DNA from: a bacterium
GTDB lineage: Bacteria; Cyanobacteriota; Vampirovibrionia; Gastranaerophilales; Gastranaerophilaceae
Direction: 5' to 3'
NCBI GenBank assembly: GCA_017544545.1
Contig: JAFYDY010000011.1
Coordinates: forward strand, 1 to 37,963
Length of the DNA stretch: 37,963 nt
The notes under the pieces were generated by a model. That model ran no database searches. It was given only the letters and a program-made list of their open reading frames with translations, and was not told the DNA's origin. Of this stretch, positions 9,029 through 16,955 are shown in pieces. Positions within the stretch are counted from its first letter, which is position 1, and each line of letters begins with the position of its first letter. The translations under genes and the position numbers were made by a program.

Positions 9029-10207
9029 CTATGATTGTTGTAAAATATTTTCAAATTTATCTATTATGTTTTGTTTGTAGAGGTTGTCGCAAATATATTG
9101 TGCCAAATCTCTGTAATTTTGGGCAAGATTGCTGTTGCTGTTTGCCGTGCTGACAGGCACACCTTTGTTAATTGCTGACATTATTGCAAAATAATTGTTC
9201 GGAACCTTCCAGTATATTTTTCTGGATAGGACTTTTTCAATATCTGCCTCTTTTATTTCGTCATTTTCCATATAGCGATTGACGACAATTTGTGTTTTTT
9301 CTTTGTCGTATCCTAGTTTCCCAAACAATTCCAGACATCTTTGAGTGTTGCGCAGTGCCGGAAGATTTGCCGAAGTTACAAGCATTATCATATCCGATTG
9401 GTCAAGTGCTGCGATGTTTTTCCCGTCAAAACTCGATTCGGCGTCCACTATAATGTATGAAAATGTATCTTTTAGAATATTAAACAGTTTTGAAATTTGT
9501 TTTGGCTGAATATTATCTGCCTGTTTAAAATATGGTGGATCTGCCAAAATATAAAGGTTTGTATTTTTGTATCTTTCAAGTGTGCTGAGCAAGAATATTT
9601 CGTTAATTTTATCAATATTTTCAAGCATATATGAAATATTAAAAGATGGCTTTAAGTCCAAAAACGTTGTTATGTCACCCATTTGAAAGTTCATATCAAT
9701 CAATGCAACTTTTTCTTTTGAAATATTTGCAAGCTCCAGCGCCAAATTGCTTGCCAGTGAAGTTTTTCCCATTCCTCCCTTATTAGAGAAGATTGAAATA
9801 ATTTTGCATTTGTTAGTGTGCTTGGGTTCTTCAATCTGTTCAATAATTTTTTTAACGGCTTCTAAAAATTCATTTTTGATTATGGGAACGGGGATAAATT
9901 CCCTTGCTCCTGCTCTCATAATATCAATGATAAGTTCTATTGTAGGGTTGTCCGACAGGGCAAGAATCCTGCAGTTTTTGCATTGGGATGCAATATTGTG
10001 CATCAGCTCAATTTTTTCTTTTTCTCTTTGAGATATATCAATTATAAAAACGGACTGATTGTGAGTCTCGTTAAAGGTATCAATGATTTTTCCAAAGTCG
10101 TTCATGTCCGGCAAAACTTCAATATTATCAAATTCACTAAGGTACAATTTGATAACTTCCGAAGTTGAAAATTCATCTGTCAAAACTAAAGCCGAAATTT
10201 TTTGCAT
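9029..10207 (-). CDS. CpaE/TadZ-like MinD/ParA-family ATPase with receiver-like N-terminus
   Basis: This 392-residue protein has a response-regulator-like N-terminal domain of about 120 residues (ending RAGAREFIPVPI) and then a MinD/ParA ATPase. The deviant Walker A reads SNKGGMGKTS near residues 142-151, followed by VALIDMNFQMGDITTFLDL. That arrangement is characteristic of CpaE/TadZ proteins, which position the Tad/Flp pilus secretion apparatus at the cell pole. The receiver part resembles CpaE pseudo-receivers. No flp, cpaF or tadB/C gene is in the window, so the partner machine lies elsewhere or differs. It heads a two-gene operon with the small gene ending at 8704. The 6S-like RNA lies just upstream on the same strand. 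Confidence 0.82.
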   Translation of the reverse strand: MQKISALVLTDEFSTSEVIKLYLSEFDNIEVLPDMNDFGKIIDTFNETHNQSVFIIDISQREKEKIELMHNIASQCKNCRILALSDNPTIELIIDIMRAGAREFIPVPIIKNEFLEAVKKIIEQIEEPKHTNKCKIISIFSNKGGMGKTSLASNLALELANISKEKVALIDMNFQMGDITTFLDLKPSFNISYMLENIDKINEIFLLSTLERYKNTNLYILADPPYFKQADNIQPKQISKLFNILKDTFSYIIVDAESSFDGKNIAALDQSDMIMLVTSANLPALRNTQRCLELFGKLGYDKEKTQIVVNRYMENDEIKEADIEKVLSRKIYWKVPNNYFAIMSAINKGVPVSTANSNSNLAQNYRDLAQYICDNLYKQNIIDKFENILQQS

Positions 10208-10280
10208 TCACATACCCATACTTTTCAAACATTATACCATGTTTGTGGGGTTGGGGCAATTTATAAAGAGCAAATAAAAG

Positions 10281-10447
10281 CTCAGTACAGGCGGATTTTG
10301 TTACCTGCTGAACTCGCAGGTGGGTGAGCACCCTGACTAATCCGTTTCCCGCTGGCGATTAGAAATCGGCGGGTATACTTCAATGCCTAGGAGTTAACTC
10401 TCCCTTTTATAATAAATGTAGGAACAAAATTAACACCTGTACTGAGT
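10281..10447 (-). ncRNA. ssrS: Structured RNA, probable 6S RNA (SsrS-like)
   Basis: A terminal stem of 11 perfect base pairs joins 10281-10291 with 10436-10446. A second stem (ATTTTGTT with AACAAAAT, about 10295-10302 and 10423-10430) continues it inward. Read on the minus strand, the 5' strand of the central region is AT-rich (ATTTATTATAAAAGG). The 3' strand carries a small hairpin, ACCTGC/GCAGGT, in the same relative place as the 3' central hairpin of E. coli 6S RNA. A long, GC-richer, bulged apical arm lies between. The length (~167 nt) and rod-like layout fit 6S RNA, which mimics an open promoter and sequesters RNA polymerase. The strand is fixed by a TGTTATAAT promoter eight bases upstream and a weak GAGC/GCTC hairpin downstream. 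Family assignment is by structure, not by database match. Confidence 0.62.
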
Positions 10448-10454
10448 AATATAT

Positions 10455-10463
10455 ATTATAACA
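10455..10463 (-). promoter_or_regulatory. Extended -10 promoter of the 6S-like RNA
   Basis: On the minus strand TGTTATAAT is a perfect extended -10 element (TGnTATAAT). It lies eight bases before the first base of the terminal stem, so transcription should begin at about 10447. No clear -35 is present. Confidence 0.75.
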
Positions 10464-10471
10464 TGATTTTT

Positions 10472-10506
10472 TAATAAAATAAAAACCCGACATCTCAGAT
10501 ATCGGG
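10472..10506 (-). terminator. Terminator of the 57-codon gene
   Basis: On the minus strand, CCCGA/TCGGG and ATC/GAT stems (10486-10506, one mismatch, 3-base loop) are followed by TTTTTATTTTATTAA. It separates the 57-codon gene from the 6S-like RNA promoter. Confidence 0.8.
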
Positions 10507-10566
10507 GAAATAAAATTTGTAGGGGAAAAATTAAATTGGAGTTAATATACAATAAATAAAAATCTT

Positions 10567-10740
10567 TTATGCTATGTGCAGCATTTGTTTGTTATAAGCT
10601 GCAATAAAATTCATTTGCTGAAACAAGAGTTCTGATTTATCAACGAAAGGTTCAGGTTGTACAGCGACGGTTGTTGTAACCTGATCTTTGTACATATCTT
10701 GTAATTTTTTGTCCAGTTTTTTTAAATTTGCAACTGCCAT
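10567..10740 (-). CDS. Small protein of 57 residues, unrecognised
   Basis: This complete short frame begins MAVANLKKLDKKLQDMY and ends in a TAA at 10567. It is preceded by a purine-rich GAGAGAGAGA ribosome binding site, has a promoter-like element (10766-10790) and is followed by a rho-independent terminator (10472-10506). That is a full transcription unit for one small gene. The protein is a lysine-rich N-terminal helix followed by a glutamine-rich segment, with no signal peptide or membrane helix. No family is recognised. The promoter region is almost identical to that of the L,D-transpeptidase-like gene at 35465, which suggests shared control. Confidence 0.72.
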   Translation of the reverse strand: MAVANLKKLDKKLQDMYKDQVTTTVAVQPEPFVDKSELLFQQMNFIAAYNKQMLHIA

Positions 10741-10765
10741 AATTTATCTCTCTCTCATTTAACTC

Positions 10766-10790
10766 TCTTGTATATATAAAGTATATACTC
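10766..10790 (-). promoter_or_regulatory. Promoter-like element shared with the 35465 gene
   Basis: On the minus strand this reads GAGTATATAC followed by TTTATATATACAAGA. The 16-base core ATACTTTATATATACA also occurs at 35422-35437 on the plus strand. In both places the element begins 49-50 bases before the ATG, so it probably contains the -10 region of a common promoter class. Confidence 0.6.
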
Positions 10791-10819
10791 GTATCTGAAT
10801 TTCAAAGTTAATAATTTTT

Positions 10820-10837
10820 GTTACATTTCGTAATATA
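10820..10837. promoter_or_regulatory. HLR1-like box in a divergent intergenic region
   Basis: GTTACATT, two bases, then GTAATATA. The first half matches the cyanobacterial RpaB half-site (G/T)TTACA(A/T)(A/T) exactly and the second at 6 of 8 positions with the canonical 2-base spacer. It lies between the divergent 57-codon and 766-residue genes. The region is AT-rich, so chance is a real alternative. Confidence 0.45.
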
Positions 10838-10918
10838 TGGGTAGCGAAATGTTAATTTTGGGCAAATAATAGAAAAAAATTGTTTTTATATACTTGTAGG
10901 GAAAATAGGAAGTAATGA

Positions 10919-13219
10919 ATGGCAGACTCAATTAATGGCTTAAATATACCAAGTATACAGAACAATAAACCGGTAAATTTTCAGCAGACAGTTGTGACAA
11001 CACCTATGCAGGGTATTCCTGTTGATCAGGAAAAATTGAAACAGGCTGCGACGGATAACTATATTTCAAACAGGGTAAAAGCCTCTGAAGGTGACAATCC
11101 GCTTGCCAAATTGGGCATAGGAACTGCAATTTGGTATGGTATTGCTCAGTTAATGGATAAAATTAACCCAAAAATGGGCGGTAATTTTGAAAAATCTTTA
11201 GGCGGAAAAGTTGCAAGTGTCGGCGACAGCTTCTCAGCTACCTGGTTAGGCAAAAAAATTGACGGATTCATTGATTGGTTTGACACAAGAACTACAAAAT
11301 GGGCTGAACAGAGCAAGATTATTAATTCGTTAAAATATCATTCGACTTCTCCTGAATGGAAATTTGCAAAGACTCCGGCAAAAGGCTTGTACGGCTTTTG
11401 GTCTGTGGATGCTGATCAAGTTTTGCAGGAATACCTGAAACCGATTGGTACTAATGCACAAAAACTTGAACAGTATGCTATATCGCAAAAAGATATTGAC
11501 GAATTTGTTAAAACTTTAAAAGGCAAAACTCCGGACGTAAAAAAATTAATGATTCAGGAAAAAGAATTGTCTGCGTTGGGAGTAGATGCAAAAGTTATCG
11601 AACGTATTAATGGGTTTGCAGACAGAGCAGCAAAAAGTGCTTTGAGCGGGGCAGAAGGCACTCCTCAATATGCGGAATTACTTAAACAGACTCAAAATTC
11701 AAAACGTCTGCAAATGCTGCAAAAATATGCTGAAAAATTAAAATGTAAAGATTTTGGCGAATTTAAAAGTGTTGCAGAGTTCAGAAAATTCGAGTCTATT
11801 GATAACCCGGATAAAGCTGTTAAAATCTGGACTAATTTAGCTGAAAAGCATCCTGATTGGAAGGTTTCCATCTGGAGAAATAAAACAAAAGGTGCATTCA
11901 GTAAATTAAGAACACATTTGTTTGGCAGAACGGTAAGTTTTACGGAATACCGTAACAAAGGTTTAATCGCTGCAGGAAAAGGTGGTGCATCAAGACTTGG
12001 CAGATTTATGTCAAAGGCTATGGGCTGGATTATGGAAGGCAGCACAAACCGATTCGGCGGCGGTAAATTGGTCGTTGCTCTGCAGGCCTTCATCTTTGCA
12101 GAAATGGTTATGGCTACTATCAAAGCTCCTTGGGGTGAAAAATTTAAGACAGGTGTCGAAAGAGTTGTAAATGACTTTACATATTTTGTCGGTGCAACAC
12201 TGGGTATTGTCGGTATGCACAAAATTGGCGGCTTTAAATATCTCGGGCTTAAGGATGCTGCCGCTATTGAAAAATATCGTATGGAAGAAAAAGCCTTGAA
12301 TGCAAAAAATGATGCAGGTCTGTTCGCTTCAAAGAAAGATTGGAAGCAAGCAGTTAAAAACTTAAATCAAAAATATTTGGGCAAAGAAAATATCAAGAAT
12401 CCGTTTGCAAGATTACTTCAAAAAATCGGTGAAATTATAAATATTGGTAATGAAAGAATAAAACCATACAAATCGACTGCAAAATGGAACCTGAACTGGT
12501 TACGTAAGATTAAAAACGGTAATCTTATCGGTGTACCGTTGAGAATTTGGCTTGTAATGGGAGTTGTCGTACCGTTCCTTGTAAAAGCTGCAACGAAAGG
12601 TTGTCATGCTATCTTTGGTCGTCCGACTCACTCGGTATTGGATGAAGATGAAGAAGAAAAAGAAAAGGATGTAGCACCGGCTTCTCAACAAGCACAACCA
12701 ACAGTTCAGCAATCAGGCGCAGCAACGGCAGTTGCAGCCAGTGCCGCAGCTCAGCAGAGATCTCCACAAGATTATAAAAGTGATACGAATTTAATCAAAC
12801 AGGCAATGAGCGGGAAACCGGCTTTTCAGGGTGCATTAAATTCACCTAATGATCATCCGACAGTACAGGATTATAAAACTACATATCCTGATACTAACTA
12901 TGTAAAAATGACTCTGAACGGACAATATCCTCCGGAAGGCGGCGTTGCTCAGCAGGAATTAAATAACGGCGGACAAAGATATGTGCCGAATCCAAATTCC
13001 AATGTAGGTCAAAACAGTACCGTTGTTAATAACACTACAACAACGATAGTTGATGGCAACGGACAAACTCAGGCAACACCCGAACCGTACAGAACTTATA
13101 TTCCTTCACCGGATTCAAAGGTCAAAAACAATGTTGATTTAACAGCAGCTGAAAAAGCGCTTGCTGATGCTGATAATGCAGAAAAGTTCATCAATGACAC
13201 CCTGTCACAAATGAAGTAG
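10919..13219 (+). CDS. Large unrecognised membrane-associated protein (766 residues)
   Basis: I do not recognise this family. The N-terminus (MADSINGLNIPSIQNN) is not a signal peptide. A long helical, basic N-terminal half is followed by hydrophobic segments near residues 384-401, 420-436 and 539-558, an acidic patch DEDEEEKEKD near 575-584, and a low-complexity Gln/Ala/Pro/Asn-rich C-terminal tail. The tail carries two related short motifs, YVPNPNSNV (about 688) and YIPSPDSKV (about 727). The layout suggests a membrane-anchored structural or surface-linked protein with a flexible tail. AGGA precedes the ATG by eight bases. The upstream region, divergent from the 57-codon gene, carries an HLR1-like box and a TATATACT -10-like sequence. 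Confidence 0.85.
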   Translation: MADSINGLNIPSIQNNKPVNFQQTVVTTPMQGIPVDQEKLKQAATDNYISNRVKASEGDNPLAKLGIGTAIWYGIAQLMDKINPKMGGNFEKSLGGKVASVGDSFSATWLGKKIDGFIDWFDTRTTKWAEQSKIINSLKYHSTSPEWKFAKTPAKGLYGFWSVDADQVLQEYLKPIGTNAQKLEQYAISQKDIDEFVKTLKGKTPDVKKLMIQEKELSALGVDAKVIERINGFADRAAKSALSGAEGTPQYAELLKQTQNSKRLQMLQKYAEKLKCKDFGEFKSVAEFRKFESIDNPDKAVKIWTNLAEKHPDWKVSIWRNKTKGAFSKLRTHLFGRTVSFTEYRNKGLIAAGKGGASRLGRFMSKAMGWIMEGSTNRFGGGKLVVALQAFIFAEMVMATIKAPWGEKFKTGVERVVNDFTYFVGATLGIVGMHKIGGFKYLGLKDAAAIEKYRMEEKALNAKNDAGLFASKKDWKQAVKNLNQKYLGKENIKNPFARLLQKIGEIINIGNERIKPYKSTAKWNLNWLRKIKNGNLIGVPLRIWLVMGVVVPFLVKAATKGCHAIFGRPTHSVLDEDEEEKEKDVAPASQQAQPTVQQSGAATAVAASAAAQQRSPQDYKSDTNLIKQAMSGKPAFQGALNSPNDHPTVQDYKTTYPDTNYVKMTLNGQYPPEGGVAQQELNNGGQRYVPNPNSNVGQNSTVVNNTTTTIVDGNGQTQATPEPYRTYIPSPDSKVKNNVDLTAAEKALADADNAEKFINDTLSQMK

Positions 13220-13237
13220 GGGTAAATACTTTAGGGG

Positions 13238-13834
13238 TTAGATTTCCCTTCTGCCTTCAATAGCTTTTGCTATGGTTATTTCGTCAGCGTATTCCAAATC
13301 TGCTCCGACCGGCAGTCCAAATGCGATTCTGGAAACTTTTATCCCGAAAGGTTTTATCAGTTTTGTTAAATACAGACTTGTCGCTTCTCCTTCTACCGAA
13401 GGGTTTAGGGCGATGATAACCTCTTTTACTTTGTCATCCGTAAGTCTGTTTAGAAGTTCCTTGATTCTTATATCTTCAGCTCCGATACCGTCCATGGGAG
13501 AAATAAGCCCCTGTAATACGTGGTAAAGTCCTTTAAATTCATTTGTTTTTTCAATAGCAATAAGGTCTTTTGTCTCAGATACAACGCATATAACCGAACG
13601 GTCACGGGAGGATGACGAACAAATTTCGCACGGACTTTCAGCGGAAAGATTGAAGCAAATTTCACAGGTGTGTGTGTTTTGTTTTGCTTCAATCACTGCT
13701 TTTGCAAAATTTTCAACATCAGCCGAAGACATTCTCAATAAATGGAATGCCATTCTCTGAGCAGATTTCGGTCCGACTGACGGAAATTTTTGAAACTGCT
13801 CGATTAGTGCGGCTATTGCTTTTGGGTATATCAT
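13238..13834 (-). CDS. recR: Recombination protein RecR
   Basis: RecR forms a DNA-clamping ring and works with RecF and RecO in loading RecA at gaps. The 198 residues are full length: an N-terminal helix-hairpin-helix region (FQKFPSVGPKSAQRMAFHLL), a zinc finger with C57, C60, C69 and C72, and a Toprim domain ending in the RecR-typical RIAFGLPVGADLEYADE. The start ATG overlaps the stop of ybaB by one base (TAATG), which points to translational coupling. The ybaB-recR order is the widespread one, but the usual upstream dnaX is absent. The convergent 766-residue gene ends 18 bases away. Confidence 0.98.
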   Translation of the reverse strand: MIYPKAIAALIEQFQKFPSVGPKSAQRMAFHLLRMSSADVENFAKAVIEAKQNTHTCEICFNLSAESPCEICSSSSRDRSVICVVSETKDLIAIEKTNEFKGLYHVLQGLISPMDGIGAEDIRIKELLNRLTDDKVKEVIIALNPSVEGEATSLYLTKLIKPFGIKVSRIAFGLPVGADLEYADEITIAKAIEGRREI

Positions 13835-14148
13835 TAGAAGTTAAGTCCCGGTATGCTGATTCCGCCTGTAATTTGTTTCATTTTTGCCTGCATTTCAACA
13901 GAAGCTTTTTCTGTCGCTTGATTTATCGCTGCAGTAATGAGATCTTCAAGCATTTCTATTGATTCTGATTTTGCTTCAGGGGAAATCTTAATTGATTTGA
14001 ATTTACCTTGTCCGTCACAGGTTACCTGAACCAAGCCTCCTGCAGATTCTCCTGTTATTACAAGGTCTGCAAGTTCTTTTTGTGCGAGTTCTGCTCTTTT
14101 TTGAGCATTCTGAACCTGTTTCATGATGTTCATTAAATTCATTCCCAT
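13834..14148 (-). CDS. YbaB/EbfC family nucleoid-associated protein
   Basis: This 104-residue dimeric DNA-binding protein begins MGMNLMNIMKQVQNAQKRAELAQKE in the tweezer-like YbaB fold. It contains the family core SAGGLVQVTCDGQGKFKSIKISPEA and ends with the common ISIPGLNF tail. AAGGAG lies seven bases upstream of the ATG and a TATAAT-bearing promoter lies in the short divergent space before the metalloprotease gene. It is translationally coupled to recR. Confidence 0.95.
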   Translation of the reverse strand: MGMNLMNIMKQVQNAQKRAELAQKELADLVITGESAGGLVQVTCDGQGKFKSIKISPEAKSESIEMLEDLITAAINQATEKASVEMQAKMKQITGGISIPGLNF

Positions 14149-14212
14149 AATATACTCTCCTTAAGTCTGTAATATTCTTTTCTAATCCTGAGTTTTATTA
14201 TACAATAAAAAT

Positions 14213-15004
14213 ATGGATAAGAAAACTTATTTACAAGAGTCAGTAAAAGGCGGCAGATTAGTCAGGTGGATTAGTATGCCGTTGAAGGTTTTTATTTCCC
14301 CTATGAATTTCTATTCAAAGAAAGGTCAGGACTTGAAATACAGGGGCTTGGTAAAAAGGGCTCTTGACGAGTGGCAAAAGGTTTCTAACGGAAAAGTATC
14401 TTTTGTAATTGTAAATAGTCTTTATGATTCTCAGGTTAATATCGAATGGAAAAGAGTTGAGCGTAAAGCGCTTGGCATGTGCTATTTCCAGTATGATAAA
14501 TTTAACAGGCTGGGCAGTGCAGAAGTTTCAATAGGGCTGACGGAAGGTCTTGTTCACGCTGATTATATGGATGAAGGCGAGGTCTACCATACAATATTGC
14601 ATGAAATAGGTCATGCAATCGGGCTTGGGCATAGTCCTTTTAAAAACGATATTATGTACACTCCGCACCAAAAAGGTGTTATGCATGTAGGCCCAGGAGA
14701 TCGCTTATCAATAAATTGGCTTTACACCTTTCCTCAGGGGAAAACGGTTGCTGAAATTGCCTCCAAATACAATGTTAGCGGAAGCGATATAGATGATGTT
14801 GTTGCAAAAATCATTTCAAAACAGGCAAAAACAGAGTTTGAAAAAGTAAAAGATAATGTTAAAGAAGGGCCAAAAAGAGATTTGCTGGAGGAAAACGAAA
14901 ATATCGGAAACCTTCGTAAATATCATATGGCACTTCAGAATGTTAATATTCCAAATGACATAAAGGAGCAAATCAGAAAACAGCACAGAGATATGAATTA
15001 TTAA
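14213..15004 (+). CDS. Matrixin-like zinc metalloprotease (M10A-type)
   Basis: This 263-residue protein has a complete metzincin zinc-binding motif HEIGHAIGLGH (H130, H134, H140, catalytic E131) followed by a Met-turn NDIMY (M148), as in matrixins. The region before it (RALDEWQKVSNGKVSFV and a VNIEWKR strand) matches the start of the matrixin catalytic domain. There is no propeptide with a cysteine switch, and no signal peptide is visible. The C-terminal 90 residues are helical and charged. The ATG at 14213 is the first available after an in-frame stop. No Shine-Dalgarno is seen, and a TTATAC sequence lies 10-15 bases upstream, so a leaderless message is possible. How it reaches a substrate outside the cell, if it does, is unclear. 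Confidence 0.85.
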   Translation: MDKKTYLQESVKGGRLVRWISMPLKVFISPMNFYSKKGQDLKYRGLVKRALDEWQKVSNGKVSFVIVNSLYDSQVNIEWKRVERKALGMCYFQYDKFNRLGSAEVSIGLTEGLVHADYMDEGEVYHTILHEIGHAIGLGHSPFKNDIMYTPHQKGVMHVGPGDRLSINWLYTFPQGKTVAEIASKYNVSGSDIDDVVAKIISKQAKTEFEKVKDNVKEGPKRDLLEENENIGNLRKYHMALQNVNIPNDIKEQIRKQHRDMNY

Positions 15005-15030
15005 TATTATATTAAAATACTTAACTAAAA

Positions 15031-15058
15031 TTGCCCCGATTTGTTTTTTGTGTATAAT
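15031..15058 (+). promoter_or_regulatory. Promoter of the accD operon
   Basis: TTGCCC (15031-15036) and TATAAT (15053-15058) lie 16 bases apart, about 55 bases before the accD start codon. The -10 is perfect and the -35 matches at its first three positions. Confidence 0.65.
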
Positions 15059-15113
15059 ATGTTTGTTAGATTAGATTTATATTGTATAAGGGATATTAGT
15101 AGGAAAACACAAT

Positions 15114-15977
15114 ATGACAGTACAAGATTGGTTTGAAAAGCGTAAAGAAGCTCAGATACAACGAAGAGCTCTTGAAGCAAGAGTGGAGATTGAAGCTAAC
15201 CCCGATTTGTGGACAAAGTGTGTTCACTGTGAAGCTCAGCTTTTAAAGAAAGACATTGAAGATAACCAGATGGTTTGCCCCGTATGTGATTATCATTTCA
15301 GAATAGGTGCAAGACAAAGAATTGCACAGCTTTTTGATGAAGGTTCTTTTGAGGAAATGTTTTCCGAAATAAAGCCGACAGATCCGTTGAATTTTGTTGA
15401 TACTGAATCATATAAAGATCGCATCGCTGCGGCTCAGAAAAAAACCGGGCTTGATGAAGCTGTCATTACCGGTATTGCTTCTATTGAAGGACATAAAGTT
15501 GCAACTGCCGTAATGGATTTCGATTTTATGGGCGGTTCAATGGGGAGTGTCGTCGGAGAACGTGTTACAAGAATTATTGAAAAAGCTATTGAATTAAGAC
15601 TTCCGGTGATTGCCATAACCTCATCAGGCGGGGCAAGAATGCAGGAATCTGCACTGAGCCTTATGCAAATGGCGAAGACATCTTGTGCATGTGCAAGATT
15701 AGACGAGGCAGGTTTGCTATATATAAATCTTATTACTGATCCGACATTTGGCGGAGTCACTGCAAGTTTCGGAACTTTGGGTGACATAATTGTCGCAGAA
15801 CAGGGCGCAAGAGTCGGTTTTGCAGGCAGAAGGGTTATTGAGCAAACCATAAGACAGAAATTGCCATCAGATTTCCAGACAGCCGAATATCTGATGAAGT
15901 ATGGGCAGGTTGATGTTGTGTCTTCCAGAAAAGACCTCAGGGATACATTGGCAAATATCCTGTCAATGCACGAGTAA
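15114..15977 (+). CDS. accD: Acetyl-CoA carboxylase carboxyltransferase subunit beta
   Basis: AccD and AccA form the carboxyltransferase that moves CO2 from biotin to acetyl-CoA, giving malonyl-CoA for fatty acid synthesis. The 287 residues include the N-terminal four-cysteine zinc ribbon (C36, C39, C55, C58) and the crotonase-like carboxyltransferase core with SSGGARMQESALSLMQMAK and GVTASFGTLGD. The ATG at 15114 follows an AGGAAAA site. accA begins 14 bases after its stop, so here the two subunits are adjacent and should be made in equal amounts. Confidence 0.98.
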   Translation: MTVQDWFEKRKEAQIQRRALEARVEIEANPDLWTKCVHCEAQLLKKDIEDNQMVCPVCDYHFRIGARQRIAQLFDEGSFEEMFSEIKPTDPLNFVDTESYKDRIAAAQKKTGLDEAVITGIASIEGHKVATAVMDFDFMGGSMGSVVGERVTRIIEKAIELRLPVIAITSSGGARMQESALSLMQMAKTSCACARLDEAGLLYINLITDPTFGGVTASFGTLGDIIVAEQGARVGFAGRRVIEQTIRQKLPSDFQTAEYLMKYGQVDVVSSRKDLRDTLANILSMHE

Positions 15978-15990
15978 GGAGTAAGTAGCA

Positions 15991-16944
15991 ATGGCATCAG
16001 TTTTAGATTTTGAAAGACCGATTATAGAGATTCAGGCAAAAATTGAGGAATTGAAAAAAATGAGTTTGGAGTCCGGCATGGATTTAAATAAAGATATTGA
16101 ACTATTGGAACAGGAAGCGGAAGAATACAAAAAAGAGTTATTCTCAAATCTTGATCCGACACAAAAAATACAGATAGCAAGGCATCCGGAAAGACCTAAT
16201 TTTCTGGATTATGTAAGTGCTATATTTACCGATTTTGTTGAGATGCACGGAGACAGAGTAGGTACGGATGATCGTGCCGTAGTCGGTGGTTTGGCAAAAT
16301 TGGACGGTAAGCCGGTCATGGTTGTCGGTACAATGAAGGGTAAATCAACCAAAGAAAATTTGGAATATAACTTTGGTATGCCGCAGCCGGAAGGATATCG
16401 TAAAGCGTTGAGATTGTTTAAACACGCTGACAAATTTAATATTCCGATTGTCACAATAATCGATACCCCGGGAGCATATCCGGGTATCAGTGCGGAAGAA
16501 CACGGACAGGGCTCAGCTATTGCAGTGAACCTCAGAGAAATGCAAAAACTCGGAGTTCCGGTAATTGCGATAATTTCAGGTGAAGGCTGCTCAGGTGGTG
16601 CGTTAGGTCTTGCTGTCGCAAACAGAGTCTATATGCTTGAACACGCATATTATACCGTTATTTCACCCGAAGGCTGTGCTTCTATTCTGTGGCGTGATGC
16701 GGCAAAGAATCTTGAAGCTGCAACTGCATTAAAAATTACTGCGCCTCATTTGTTAGATTTTGGCGTAATCGACGGTGCAATAAAAGAACCTACACGAGGT
16801 GCTCATACTGATTATGACGAAATTGCAGAAGAAATGAAAAAGACAATTAAGCAAGGTCTGTCAGAACTTGAAGGTATGTCGCGTGAAGATTTGAGAAATC
16901 ACCGTTATGATAAATTCCGTAAAATGGGTAGATTTATTGAATAA
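15991..16944 (+). CDS. accA: Acetyl-CoA carboxylase carboxyltransferase subunit alpha
   Basis: This is the alpha partner of AccD. The 317 residues are full length, with the family opening LDFERPIIEIQAKIEELK, the core IDTPGAYPGISAEEHGQG, and SGEGCSGGALGLAVANRVYMLE followed by SPEGCASILWRDA. A clear AAGGAG site precedes the ATG. A methyltransferase gene starts 12 bases after its stop, continuing the operon. Confidence 0.98.
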   Translation: MASVLDFERPIIEIQAKIEELKKMSLESGMDLNKDIELLEQEAEEYKKELFSNLDPTQKIQIARHPERPNFLDYVSAIFTDFVEMHGDRVGTDDRAVVGGLAKLDGKPVMVVGTMKGKSTKENLEYNFGMPQPEGYRKALRLFKHADKFNIPIVTIIDTPGAYPGISAEEHGQGSAIAVNLREMQKLGVPVIAIISGEGCSGGALGLAVANRVYMLEHAYYTVISPEGCASILWRDAAKNLEAATALKITAPHLLDFGVIDGAIKEPTRGAHTDYDEIAEEMKKTIKQGLSELEGMSREDLRNHRYDKFRKMGRFIE

Positions 16945-16955
16945 TTGAAAGTTTT

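Noticed and set aside
10281-10446. The structured RNA read on the plus strand, or as RNase P RNA, tmRNA, SRP RNA or a cobalamin riboswitch
   Set aside because: No promoter precedes it on the plus strand, while TGTTATAAT does on the minus strand. The conserved cores of RNase P, tmRNA, SRP RNA and the B12 box are absent.
11692-12222. A 176-codon open frame on the minus strand
   Set aside because: It lies wholly opposite the 766-residue gene, has no ribosome binding site, and its translation is Pro/Ser/Leu-rich as expected for a reverse-frame shadow.
15434-15997. A 187-codon open frame on the minus strand
   Set aside because: It is antisense to accD, whose identity is certain; the peptide has no recognisable feature.
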